Both the position numbers and the translations under genes were made by a program. The notes under the pieces were generated by a model. That model was given only the letters and a program-made list of their open reading frames with translations, did no database searches and had not been told where the DNA came from. Source: Candidatus Zixiibacteriota bacterium (GTDB taxonomy: Bacteria > Zixibacteria > MSB-5A5 > GN15 > FEB-12). Taken from it: a DNA stretch of 6,995 nt. Shown piece after piece: positions 1 through 6,995 of this stretch. Location: the NCBI GenBank assembly GCA_030619345.1, contig JAUXBO010000122.1:1-6995 (forward strand). Reading direction: 5' to 3'. The first letter of the stretch is position 1. The number at the start of each line of letters is the position of its first letter.

Positions 1-164
1 ACCGGGCGGATACGTTTACCGCGCGACTTAAGCAAATGTCTGGCAATCGAGGTTATAAGCGGCGAGTCTCCCTTGAGGTAGTCGTTCAAGCGACGAGAGA
101 ATTCATCAAGATCGCTGCTCACCGGTTCGGCAAATTCTGTCAGGCTGTTTTTATCAAGCATCAT
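1..164 (-). CDS. Polyprenyl diphosphate synthase (trans-isoprenyl chain elongation family), N-terminal part only
   Basis: The first 54 codons of a gene that runs off the left edge. The family condenses isopentenyl diphosphate onto an allylic diphosphate to build long prenyl chains for quinone side chains or lipid carriers, usually in the cytosol. The visible protein is a helical N-terminus (residues about 5-45, with the SPLITSIARHLL stretch at 34-45) followed by RGKRIRP at 48-54. This matches the family's conserved GGKRxRP substrate-binding motif at the expected distance from the N-terminus, with Arg in place of the first Gly. The two Asp-rich catalytic motifs lie outside the window, so chain length and name (octaprenyl, heptaprenyl or other) cannot be decided. 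The start is one of two tandem ATGs (164 or 161). An in-frame TAA nine nucleotides upstream rules out a longer form. There is no strong Shine-Dalgarno sequence. A good promoter lies just upstream (195-223), so this gene likely opens its own transcription unit. Confidence 0.85.
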   Translation of the reverse strand, partial: MMLDKNSLTEFAEPVSSDLDEFSRRLNDYLKGDSPLITSIARHLLKSRGKRIRP

Positions 165-194
165 ATCAACAACTTACACTAATATTCAGGCATT

Positions 195-223
195 ATAATA
201 TCCGCCCCGGCGCGACTTGTCAA
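195..223 (-). promoter_or_regulatory. Sigma70-type promoter for the polyprenyl synthase gene
   Basis: Read on the minus strand, a perfect TTGACA (-35, positions 223-218) is followed by a 17-nt GC-rich spacer and TATTAT (-10, 200-195, five of six consensus bases). A perfect TATAAT overlaps it three bases further on (197-192), at a less favourable 20-nt spacing. Transcription would begin near 188, leaving a leader of about 24 nt before the ATG at 164. The -35 hexamer contains the TGA stop codon of the upstream hydrolase gene. The boxes are seen directly; activity is inferred and assumes the host's main sigma factor uses the usual consensus. Confidence 0.7.
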
Positions 224-1107
224 TCCAATTCTGAACCCGGCTGATTCGGCTCAAACATGAGCCATTTCAGTGCCGCAACATATTCCGGGTCCGAAAAGTA
301 GGCCAGATTGTTATGCCCACCGGATAATTCAACAAACTTCTTGGGAGAAGCGGCAGCATCGAAAAGCTGCTGGCCCATTTCAAACGGGATCATATTGTCC
401 GTCGGCGAATGCGTAACTAATACTCGACAGCGGACATGGGGAATACGTGCCACTGAGTTCAGACTATACCTTATTAAAAGCGAGACCGGCATGAATGGAA
501 ACATCGTCTTGCCCATTTGCTTGGCCGATGTAAACGAAGATTCGATAATCAAGCCGCGACAATCTACAGCTTCGGCAAGATGCACAGCCGGAGCTCCACC
601 GAGTGACCGACCAAACAGCACTATTCTGTCGGGAGTAATCGATTTTTCACGAACCAACCAATCATGGCAGGCGCGGGTGTCGGCATAGATTCCAGCTTCG
701 CTCGGCTCACCTTCGGAATGGCCGTACCCTTGATAATCAAACATCAGCAACCCGGCCCCAAGGGACTGGATCAGTTTTGCGGTTTCCAACCGATGAGAAA
801 TATTCCCGGCATTACCGTGACAGAAAAGTACAACCGGGGAATTTGTATCTGAATCGGCGGGTGGAAAATACCAACCATGGATTTTGTTTGATCCTTCGCT
901 GGTAAGATAAACGTCCTCGAATGAGAGTCCAATATCACTGGGAAGAACAACCAATTCCTTACCGGGGAAAAAAACCATTCGTGATTGGCTGAAATAGATG
1001 TATGCGGCCAGAATCAGAAAGAATCCGACCCCGATGGCTGTTATCCAGATGAGCATGCGTACCATTTTTATTAACTGTTCAAGTGACCTGGCGTGTCCGG
1101 TTCTCAT
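220..1107 (-). CDS. Membrane-anchored alpha/beta hydrolase, BEM46/ABHD13-like (COG1073 type)
   Basis: A serine hydrolase of unknown substrate. Counting from the ATG at 1107 (295 residues), there is a single hydrophobic segment at about 17-39, most likely an N-terminal anchor placing the catalytic domain outside the inner membrane. A family-typical stretch with FFP (46-48) follows, then the hydrolase fold: HGNAGN at 97-102 (oxyanion-hole region), DYQGYGHSEG at 124-133, the nucleophile elbow GRSLGG at 166-171 (Ser168), an acid in the HSPTDN stretch (Asp237) and the catalytic His in GGHNN (His265). All three triad residues are present, so it should be active. The motif order matches BEM46/ABHD13/ABHD17-like proteins, some of which act on acyl groups, but the sequence does not fix a substrate. 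The ATG overlaps the guaA stop as ATGA. A GTG six bases upstream (1113) is a possible longer start, and later Met codons before the membrane segment are also possible. It is the last gene of the operon. Confidence 0.88.
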   Translation of the reverse strand: MRTGHARSLEQLIKMVRMLIWITAIGVGFFLILAAYIYFSQSRMVFFPGKELVVLPSDIGLSFEDVYLTSEGSNKIHGWYFPPADSDTNSPVVLFCHGNAGNISHRLETAKLIQSLGAGLLMFDYQGYGHSEGEPSEAGIYADTRACHDWLVREKSITPDRIVLFGRSLGGAPAVHLAEAVDCRGLIIESSFTSAKQMGKTMFPFMPVSLLIRYSLNSVARIPHVRCRVLVTHSPTDNMIPFEMGQQLFDAAASPKKFVELSGGHNNLAYFSDPEYVAALKWLMFEPNQPGSELD

Positions 1108-2645
1108 TCCCACTCAATCGTTGCCGGCGGCTTGGAGGAGATATCATAAGTGACCCGATTTACTCCCTCAACTTGTCGTATTATCCGATTGGAAATAACG
1201 GCCAGTATTTCCGGATCGATTCTCGCCCAGTCTGCGGTCATGCCATCGACCGAGGTCACGGCGCGAAGCGCAATAACATTTTCATAAGTACGTTCATCTC
1301 CCATGACACCAACCGCCTTAACCGGTAAAAGTACTACAAATGCCTGCCAGATGTCATCGTAGATATTATGATTGTATAGCTCTTCAATAAAAATCGCGTC
1401 GACCTCTCGCAGCACTCGCAGTCTCTCGACGGTAATGTCCCCCAGTATTCTCACGGCCAGACCGGGTCCGGGAAATGGATGGCGACCGATGAAATGGTCA
1501 GGCAAACCCAGCAGCCGACCCAATGATCGTACTTCGTCCTTAAAAAGTTCTCGAAGCGGCTCGACCAACTTCAATTTCATTTTGTCTTTCAGACCGCCAA
1601 CGTTGTGGTGTGACTTGATCGTGACCGAGGGACCCTTGAAAGAGACCGATTCGATTACATCGGGATAAAGTGTTCCCTGTCCGAGAAAATCAATCCCGCC
1701 TATCTCTTCCGCTTTGGATTCGAAAACATCGATGAACGCATTGCCAATTATTTTTCTCTTTTTCTCCGGATCGACAACTGTACTCAACCGCTCCAGGAAT
1801 AACTCCGAAGCATCAACCGTGTGCAGATTAAGATCAAGTGTCCCCAACATCTTGCAAACGGATTCGAACTCATTTTTTCTCAGCAATCCATTGTCGACAA
1901 AAACTGCGTGCAGATTTTCACCGATTGCTTTCGACAGCAACATCGCAGCAACGGTTGAGTCAACGCCACCCGAAATTCCTAACACTACTTTTCCATTCGA
2001 TACACGCTTCCTGATTTTTTCGACCGAGTCGTCTATGAAAGCAGCCGTCGTCCAGTCGCCTGCTGCACCACATATATCAAACAAGAAATTTGAGAGGATG
2101 TTTTTTCCTTCGTCGGTGTGGTGTACTTCGGGATGGAACTGCAGTCCGTATATTTTTCTGTTCGGATCGGATATCGCGGCCACTTCCAAAGACTCGGTCG
2201 ATGCATTAATGGAAAATTGATTGGGGAGTTTTACAATCGAGTCGCCGTGCGACATCCAGACCCGGCTCTTTGAAGGAATTCCGTCGAAAAGAGGATTCTT
2301 GACACCAATCTCAAGAAAGGCGTGGCCATACTCTCTGGTTTCAGACTTTACTAGCTTACCTCCAAAACGCTCGGCGATCAACTGCATTCCGTAACAGATA
2401 CCCAAAATTGGCTTTCCACAGTCAAAGAAAGACGGCCTAAGTCGAGGAGAATCCGGATCACTAAGCGATGACGGGCCACCGGAGAGAATAAAGCCTTTTA
2501 TATCCTTATCGCTGAACCCTTCCAGCGAGCCATTGTAGGGGACAATTTCACAATACACTTTTGCCTCGCGAACGCGACGGGCAATTAACTGAGTGTATTG
2601 CGAACCAAAATCAAGGATGATAATAATCTCGTGCTGGTGGCTCAT
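1104..2645 (-). CDS. guaA: GMP synthase (glutamine-hydrolysing)
   Basis: Converts XMP to GMP using ATP and glutamine-derived ammonia, the last step of guanine nucleotide synthesis, in the cytosol. The 513-residue protein has the full standard architecture. The class I glutamine amidotransferase domain (about 6-195) has the nucleophile Cys84 in GICYGMQ and the His171/Glu173 pair in FHPE. The ATP-pyrophosphatase domain (about 200-395) has the P-loop SGGVDS at 225-230. The C-terminal dimerisation domain has GRHPFPGPGLAVR at 387-399 and ends in the family signature KPPATIEWE. Length is close to the usual figure of about 510-525 and no key residue is missing. The ATG lies 10 nt after the nadB stop and is served by an AAGGAG inside the end of nadB. 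The stop overlaps the start of the following hydrolase gene. No separate promoter or guanine-responsive leader is visible, so expression probably depends on read-through from upstream genes. Confidence 0.98.
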   Translation of the reverse strand: MSHQHEIIIILDFGSQYTQLIARRVREAKVYCEIVPYNGSLEGFSDKDIKGFILSGGPSSLSDPDSPRLRPSFFDCGKPILGICYGMQLIAERFGGKLVKSETREYGHAFLEIGVKNPLFDGIPSKSRVWMSHGDSIVKLPNQFSINASTESLEVAAISDPNRKIYGLQFHPEVHHTDEGKNILSNFLFDICGAAGDWTTAAFIDDSVEKIRKRVSNGKVVLGISGGVDSTVAAMLLSKAIGENLHAVFVDNGLLRKNEFESVCKMLGTLDLNLHTVDASELFLERLSTVVDPEKKRKIIGNAFIDVFESKAEEIGGIDFLGQGTLYPDVIESVSFKGPSVTIKSHHNVGGLKDKMKLKLVEPLRELFKDEVRSLGRLLGLPDHFIGRHPFPGPGLAVRILGDITVERLRVLREVDAIFIEELYNHNIYDDIWQAFVVLLPVKAVGVMGDERTYENVIALRAVTSVDGMTADWARIDPEILAVISNRIIRQVEGVNRVTYDISSKPPATIEWE

Positions 2646-2655
2646 GGCAAGTTCG

Positions 2656-4260
2656 TCACTCCTTTATAACAGCTGGTGCTTCTATGATTGTGTCTTTTTC
2701 GAAAGCAGGATCAGTATCCGTATAATTCACCACATAATGCAGTCCGCGGGATTCTTTCCGCATCAGAGCACTGCGTATGATCAACTCGGCCACAGTAGCC
2801 ATATTGCGAAGTTCTACCACATCGTAAGTAGCTGGCGTGGCCATGTAATACTGCTCGATACCCTCTTTGATTTGATGAATCTTGGTCTGGGCCAGTTGCA
2901 GGCGATCTTCGCTACGCACAATTCCCACAAAGTCAGACATCACTCTGGTCAGTTGTCGTCGGTCATGGGCAATGAGGACTTTTTCACGCGGATACAGCAA
3001 CGACGAGTGAAAAGGTCTGTCCACTTCGGGAGAATCAGGAAATGATACGTTCTTAGCGTATTCCAAACATGCTTTGGCTGAGAAGTCAGCCATGACTACC
3101 GCTTCCAATAGTGAATTGGAGGCCAGACGATTGGCGCCATGCATACCGGTCATGGCCACTTCACCTGCAACAAATAGGCCGGGCAGCGAAGTCTTGCCAT
3201 CGATACTGGCAACAAGTCCACCGCAAGTATAATGCGCCGCCGGAACTACCGGGATGTCACGGACAGTAATATCGAAACCGCGACGGAGGCATTCCGCATA
3301 GATGTTAGGAAAGCGCTTTTTGATAAAGTCAGCATCTCGGTGACTAATATCCAGCATGACATATTCTTCGCCACTCGCTTTAAGCTCTTTGTCAATCGCG
3401 CGGGCCACAACATCTCTGGGAGCCAGGTCTTCCATCTCGTGGACATGATCCATGATCCGTTTGCCCATGACGGATTTTAGAACGCCGCCCTCACCCCTGA
3501 CAGCTTCGGAAATCAAGAACGGCCAGCGTCCCGGGGTATAGAGCGTGGTGGGATGAAACTGAACAAACTCCATGTTGCCGACCGCAACTCCGGCACGGTG
3601 AGCGATGGCAATTCCATCGCCGGTGGCAATCATCGGGTTTGTATTGTGGTAATAGACCTGCCCGGCGCCTCCGGTGGCCAGCATAGTTACCGGCGCGTAG
3701 AAGGCGCTGAACTCTCGTTGCTCTTCGGCAAAAACGAAAGCGCCTCCGGCAACCTCCTGTCCCCCCACGTCCCAGGTTATTAAGTCCAGGACGATATGAT
3801 CACGATACATATGGATTCGATCAGACTTACTCCGACAGGCGGTAAGTAAAGCACGCTCTATCTCCTCGCCGGTCAGATCGGCCGCATGGACGACCCGGCT
3901 GAACGAATGTCCGCCCTCTCGTCCCAGGTCAATCTTACCATTCTCTTCAGAAAACTCTACGCCGAATCTGATCAAGTCCTCAATCACTCTCGGGCCGTTT
4001 TCTACTACTTGTTCTACTACATCGGTATGACAAAGCCCGCAACCGGTTTTGAGAGTGTCTTTGATATGAGCTTCATAAGAGTCCGGACCGGCCAGCACGG
4101 CCGCAATTCCGCCCTGGGCGCGATTGGTGTTCGAATCGGTTTCTCCCTTTTTCGTGACAATAGCAATGCGCGCATCGGGGTCCAGCGTTGCCACCTTCAG
4201 GGAGTAGAACAACCCTGCAATACCGCTGCCGACGACGATATAGTCATAGTGCCGTTCCAT
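2656..4260 (-). CDS. nadB: L-aspartate oxidase
   Basis: A flavoprotein that oxidises L-aspartate to iminoaspartate, the first step of de novo NAD synthesis. The electron acceptor can be oxygen or fumarate in the known family. Its 534 residues show the FAD dinucleotide motif GSGIAG (11-16), the flavin-contact stretch TNRAQGGIA (45-53), GREGGHS (113-119, Glu115), FHPTTLY (235-241, His236), the catalytic-region Arg282 in APRD, HYTCGG (343-348) and NRLASNSLLE (377-386). These align with E. coli NadB residues E121, H244, R290, H351, R386, S389 and S391. The Ala-Ser-Asn-Ser form of the last motif, with ESRGLHY near the C-terminus (503-509), separates it from the related succinate dehydrogenase and fumarate reductase flavoproteins. 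The partners nadA and nadC are not in the window. Start and lpxK stop share one base (TAATG), a sign of translational coupling, with a modest purine-rich AAAGAGAG upstream. Confidence 0.96.
   Translation of the reverse strand: MERHYDYIVVGSGIAGLFYSLKVATLDPDARIAIVTKKGETDSNTNRAQGGIAAVLAGPDSYEAHIKDTLKTGCGLCHTDVVEQVVENGPRVIEDLIRFGVEFSEENGKIDLGREGGHSFSRVVHAADLTGEEIERALLTACRSKSDRIHMYRDHIVLDLITWDVGGQEVAGGAFVFAEEQREFSAFYAPVTMLATGGAGQVYYHNTNPMIATGDGIAIAHRAGVAVGNMEFVQFHPTTLYTPGRWPFLISEAVRGEGGVLKSVMGKRIMDHVHEMEDLAPRDVVARAIDKELKASGEEYVMLDISHRDADFIKKRFPNIYAECLRRGFDITVRDIPVVPAAHYTCGGLVASIDGKTSLPGLFVAGEVAMTGMHGANRLASNSLLEAVVMADFSAKACLEYAKNVSFPDSPEVDRPFHSSLLYPREKVLIAHDRRQLTRVMSDFVGIVRSEDRLQLAQTKIHQIKEGIEQYYMATPATYDVVELRNMATVAELIIRSALMRKESRGLHYVVNYTDTDPAFEKDTIIEAPAVIKE
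2659..2664 (-). promoter_or_regulatory. Ribosome binding site of guaA, inside the end of nadB
   Basis: AAGGAG on the minus strand, immediately before the nadB stop codon and 13 nt from the guaA ATG. The spacing is long, but it is the strongest Shine-Dalgarno match nearby and supports the ATG at 2645. Its position suggests guaA translation is linked to termination on nadB. Confidence 0.6.
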
Positions 4261-5348
4261 TAGCCAATTCTCTCTTTGAGATTCAATCGTTTGATGATAT
4301 CACTGATCAGTTTTTCTTCTCCCGGATTGAGATCCAATTGCTGATCAAGATAGTATATTTCCCGGTCAAAATCAAAGTCCCCGAGCTTTACCCAGTCTTT
4401 TCCGGTGGTAAGTATCAAATCGGACCCCTGGACAGCGGCGCGGTCCCGAATCTCCGCCATTAGCCGACTATCGTAATTCTGATGATCCGACAACTCCCAG
4501 GCAAAATCAAGATCGGCACAATAAGCCGACACCTGTTTTCTCAGCACCTCAAAATTCCCGATTCCCGCAAACAGGAAGACTGACTTGTCCTCAAGATACT
4601 TCACCGGCAATGATCTTTGTCGACCGATTATCTGTTCAGAAAGAAACTGCGCCTGGTATATATCGGATTTCGGTGATTTGGTTTTGAGTCGTTCGGTCAA
4701 CCGAGTAATATCCCGGGCGAATTTGGAGCGCGTGATTATAATTATGTCGGCTCGGTCCAGCGAGGAGATCGGTTCACGCAAGACACCATAGGGAAATGAT
4801 TTCAGATACTTTCGTTCTACCCCTGCATCGTAAGTCACGATCTCGATATCCCGATGGAGAGGGAAATGCTGAAAACCATCATCGACTATTATTACATCCA
4901 CTTCCCCCCGCTTGTCCAGAGCCGCAGCAGCGGCCGCCTTTGAATCGGCAACCGAAAACCATGCCCCCGGCAGCATTGTGGCCAGTAACTTTACTTCATC
5001 TCCGATCTCTTGGGCCAACCGGTCCATAAGTTGGTAGCCTTCGTCAATTACCGATTCTGTTGATACTCTCCCATAACCGGAAGAAACGATACCAACTTTA
5101 ATTCCCTCGTTCATCAGGCCGGAAGTCAAGAACGCAGTCATGGGCGATTTGCCACTGCCACCCACCGTAATGTTGCCGATTGATATCACGGGACATTTCG
5201 CCCGTACCGATATTTTCGAAGTGGATTTTTTAATGAGAAAGACAAGTCGGTAAACGAACGATATCAGCCACAAAACAAACGCGACCGGAATCCAGATCGA
5301 TAGTCCTTTGCGCCTCAGTATTTTTTTCCAGATTGCTTCAGCCGACAT
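4260..5348 (-). CDS. lpxK: Tetraacyldisaccharide 4'-kinase (lipid A 4'-kinase)
   Basis: Phosphorylates the 4' position of the lipid A disaccharide-1-phosphate to give lipid IVA at the cytosolic face of the inner membrane. The 362-residue protein starts with a basic patch and a hydrophobic anchor (about 17-40), followed by the P-loop GNITVGGSGKSP (58-69, Lys67), SSGYGR (89-94), GDE (117-119, likely catalytic-region Asp), DDGFQH (156-161) with RD at 166-167, GVLREP (188-193), AGIGN (261-265), DHQNY (288-292, containing the conserved His) and TTGKDWVKL (314-322). The order and spacing are those of LpxK. Departures from the usual text are Ser for Arg in SRGYG and Gly for Glu in the TEKD motif; DHQ and the Ser of the P-loop are accepted variants. 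It overlaps the waaA end by 11 nt, has a good TGGAG seven bases before its ATG, and its TAA shares one base with the nadB ATG. Confidence 0.96.
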   Translation of the reverse strand: MSAEAIWKKILRRKGLSIWIPVAFVLWLISFVYRLVFLIKKSTSKISVRAKCPVISIGNITVGGSGKSPMTAFLTSGLMNEGIKVGIVSSGYGRVSTESVIDEGYQLMDRLAQEIGDEVKLLATMLPGAWFSVADSKAAAAAALDKRGEVDVIIVDDGFQHFPLHRDIEIVTYDAGVERKYLKSFPYGVLREPISSLDRADIIIITRSKFARDITRLTERLKTKSPKSDIYQAQFLSEQIIGRQRSLPVKYLEDKSVFLFAGIGNFEVLRKQVSAYCADLDFAWELSDHQNYDSRLMAEIRDRAAVQGSDLILTTGKDWVKLGDFDFDREIYYLDQQLDLNPGEEKLISDIIKRLNLKERIG

Positions 5349-6570
5349 TGCTTAGCTCCAAAATATACTCCCCGGCCTTCGCGGTTGGTGAGTTTGCTTG
5401 TTGCGAGTCACCCTTGTAAGCAAAAGAAGTTTTACCTGAAATGACATCTATAATTACCGTGGTCAATTCCTCCGCTGAGTTCACCTTCGCCCCAAAATTG
5501 TTTTTGACAATATAGTCAGCAGATTCAACCACGTTTGATACCGATGACCCAAAAAGAACCGGTGTCCCGCCCCAGACCGGTTCAAGTATATTATGACCAC
5601 CAATCTCTACCAGCGTCCCCCCCACAAAGGCCAGATCAGCCGCCATATACAATTCTTCCAGAACTCCAAATTTGTCCACTAACAAGCAATCCGCGCCCTT
5701 CCCCTGCTTCCCATAAATATCGAGTGGCAGCCCAATCGATTGAGCTAACTTGACAATCGCATCGGCCCGTTCAATATGTCTTGGTGCAATTACTAATTTG
5801 AAATGAGAATGCTGCTTCCGAATTGATCTGAGCAGTTCAAACAGTAACTCTTCTTCTCCCGGTCGAGTCGATCCGGCCACCAAAAGAAAATCAGTATCAG
5901 CTACGCCCATGCGCGCCCGCAATTCTGCTATTCGTCCTTGTGATCTTGGCCTGACCGGAGCATCAAATTTCATATCGCCTGATATTTCACGGCAAGACTC
6001 GGCAACATCAAAAAAACCATACCGTTTTGAGTCCTCATCAGTTTTTAGAAACATCCGTTGGTATTGGACCAAAAGCAAAGAAATAGTTTTGCTAATCAGT
6101 CGGTAGCGACCAAATGCTTTCTCGGTCATGCGGCCGTTAACCAGGACAACGGGGATATTGAGTCGGAATGCTTCGGCCAGAAAATTAAACCAGATTTCAG
6201 TTTCAGCAATTACAATCACGGACGGCTTTGTCGTTTCGAGTGCCCGTCGAACCGAACGAGTTGCATCCAGAGGAAAGGCTGCAACGATCATTGATTCCGG
6301 ATAAACCTTGCGCGCCACCTCAAATCCGGTTCTGGTCTGCACCGTTCCAACCAACGAAACCGAGGGTCTGTTTTTCAGAAGATAATCGGCAAGGTATGAG
6401 GCGATACGTACTTCACCAGCCGAGGCAGCATGTATCCAAATAGTTCCTGACTTAGATGTGTCTATTCGTCCGAGTCTTCCTCGCCAAAATTCATCCTTCT
6501 TAGCTCGTATTATTCCGAAGGGGGAAATCAGCCAATACAAAACGGATGTGACCAAACGATAAATAAGCAA
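5338..6570 (-). CDS. waaA: 3-deoxy-D-manno-octulosonic acid (Kdo) transferase
   Basis: Transfers Kdo from CMP-Kdo to lipid IVA, forming the inner core of lipopolysaccharide at the inner membrane (also called kdtA). The 410-residue protein is of normal length. It has a hydrophobic N-terminal anchor (about 1-22), an N-terminal GT-B domain with IWIHAASAGE (44-53, Glu53 being the expected catalytic base), FPLD (99-102) and ETEIWFN (123-129), then the C-terminal nucleotide-sugar domain with AGSTRPGEE (232-240), APRHIER (262-268) and the GGT...GGHNILEP block (317-331). Whether it adds one or more Kdo residues cannot be read from the sequence. The start is a TTG five bases after the lpxB stop. No ATG lies near the N-terminus, and the predicted MLIYRLVTS opening fits the family, so TTG is the best choice despite a weak ribosome site. 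Its end overlaps lpxK by 11 nt. Confidence 0.96.
   Translation of the reverse strand: MLIYRLVTSVLYWLISPFGIIRAKKDEFWRGRLGRIDTSKSGTIWIHAASAGEVRIASYLADYLLKNRPSVSLVGTVQTRTGFEVARKVYPESMIVAAFPLDATRSVRRALETTKPSVIVIAETEIWFNFLAEAFRLNIPVVLVNGRMTEKAFGRYRLISKTISLLLVQYQRMFLKTDEDSKRYGFFDVAESCREISGDMKFDAPVRPRSQGRIAELRARMGVADTDFLLVAGSTRPGEEELLFELLRSIRKQHSHFKLVIAPRHIERADAIVKLAQSIGLPLDIYGKQGKGADCLLVDKFGVLEELYMAADLAFVGGTLVEIGGHNILEPVWGGTPVLFGSSVSNVVESADYIVKNNFGAKVNSAEELTTVIIDVISGKTSFAYKGDSQQANSPTAKAGEYILELSNVG
5356..5360 (-). promoter_or_regulatory. Ribosome binding site of lpxK, inside waaA
   Basis: TGGAG on the minus strand, seven bases before the lpxK ATG at 5348. It lies within the waaA coding sequence and supports the overlapping start of lpxK. 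Confidence 0.6.
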
Positions 6571-6575
6571 AATCT

Positions 6576-6995
6576 TTACAAGTACTCGCCCACTATCTGA
6601 GCCGCTCGAGCCGAAGTCCCAAGACCGCCCAGATTACCTGCCACCGAGCGGAGCTTTGTGGCCATCTGATCATACTGTTCCGGGTCGGTCCAGAGCCGCT
6701 CAAGTTCGTCGTAGATTCTATCCGCCGATGCCTCCGATTGAATTAGTTCGGGAGCAACCTTCTCACCCATTACCAAATTTACTAAACCAATCATTTTGAG
6801 TTTGACCAACCGGCGAGCTATCTCGTAAGTCAATTGACCGGTCTTATAGATAATTACCATCGGACGTCCGATTATCCCGGTTTCCAGAGTTGCCGTCCCG
6901 GATGCTGTCACGGCTAGCGCTGATTCATAAACAAGACGCCGCGATGAATCGAATTCTATTTTTATCTCATTAGCCCCAGCAGTATCGAGGCACTG
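6576..6995 (-). CDS. lpxB: Lipid-A-disaccharide synthase, C-terminal 139 residues
   Basis: The frame is open from the right edge to a TAA at 6578-6576, so the 5' end of the gene is outside the window. At the usual length of about 380 residues, roughly 240 are missing. LpxB is a peripheral inner-membrane GT-B enzyme that joins UDP-diacylglucosamine and lipid X into the lipid A disaccharide. The visible fragment carries the family's C-terminal signatures: SGTATLE at fragment residues 32-38, PMVIIYK at 45-51 and the VNL...VAPELIQ block at 72-86, where most relatives have Pro-Asn in place of Val-Asn. It ends with the usual LG-rich helix before the terminus. A GTG at 6911 falls inside the conserved part and is not the real start. 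Being directly followed by waaA and lpxK supports the assignment. Confidence 0.95.
   Translation of the reverse strand, partial: QCLDTAGANEIKIEFDSSRRLVYESALAVTASGTATLETGIIGRPMVIIYKTGQLTYEIARRLVKLKMIGLVNLVMGEKVAPELIQSEASADRIYDELERLWTDPEQYDQMATKLRSVAGNLGGLGTSARAAQIVGEYL

Noticed and set aside
165..219. Rho-independent terminator between the hydrolase and prenyl synthase genes
   Set aside because: The GC-rich part is the promoter spacer. I saw no stable stem followed by a T-run on the minus strand.
1372..2220. Plus-strand open frames of 98 and 168 codons opposite guaA
   Set aside because: They lie fully antisense to a strongly conserved gene, and their translations show no recognisable family motif; they are shadows of guaA.
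2593..3045. Plus-strand open frame of 150 codons across the guaA/nadB junction
   Set aside because: It is antisense to the well-supported nadB 3' end and guaA start, and its protein has no recognisable motif or composition.
3246..3446. Minus-strand 66-codon frame inside nadB in another frame
   Set aside because: It is entirely nested in conserved nadB coding sequence and has no independent support.
2656..4260. Succinate dehydrogenase or fumarate reductase flavoprotein subunit
   Set aside because: The NRLASNSLLE and ESRGLHY motifs and the absence of iron-sulfur or membrane-anchor partner genes point to NadB instead.
6576..6911. A stand-alone 111-residue protein starting at GTG 6911
   Set aside because: The frame stays open to the window edge and the upstream codons continue the LpxB domain, so this is the tail of a partial lpxB and not a small gene.

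Overview
This is an ordinary chromosomal stretch from a Gram-negative (lipopolysaccharide-making) bacterium of moderate GC. All genes lie on the minus strand, so biological order runs from high to low coordinates: lpxB (5' part outside the window), waaA/kdtA, lpxK, nadB, guaA, a membrane-anchored alpha/beta hydrolase, then the first 54 codons of a polyprenyl diphosphate synthase that runs off the left edge. The adjacent lpxB-waaA-lpxK genes show a lipid A/Kdo outer membrane. This arrangement and the composition would fit a deep-branching Gram-negative lineage, for example the FCB/Zixibacteria neighbourhood. That placement is a guess from gene content and cannot be proved from the window.

Layout: 6995-4260 holds the lipid A block. 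It comprises lipid A disaccharide synthase, Kdo transferase and lipid A 4'-kinase, which are consecutive or nearly consecutive steps of the Raetz pathway at the inner membrane. 4260-2656 is L-aspartate oxidase (de novo NAD synthesis) and 2645-1104 is GMP synthase (purine synthesis). 1107-220 is an alpha/beta hydrolase with an N-terminal membrane anchor. The first six genes are packed with gaps of 5 and 10 nt or overlaps of 11, 1 and 4 nt, so they very probably form one transcription unit with translational coupling. No terminator or promoter was seen inside it.

The only real intergenic gap on the transcribed strand (165-219, 55 nt) carries a very good sigma70-type promoter, TTGACA-17-TATTAT. 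Its -35 box includes the stop codon of the hydrolase gene. It should start a new transcription unit with the polyprenyl synthase, which makes the long isoprenoid chain for quinones or for lipid carriers.

Functionally the window mixes envelope biogenesis (lpxB, waaA, lpxK, possibly the hydrolase and prenyl synthase) with cofactor and nucleotide synthesis (nadB, guaA). I found no RNA gene, mobile element, CRISPR array, long repeat or evident foreign island. I saw no sign of a previously undescribed system; the findings below are modest ones.
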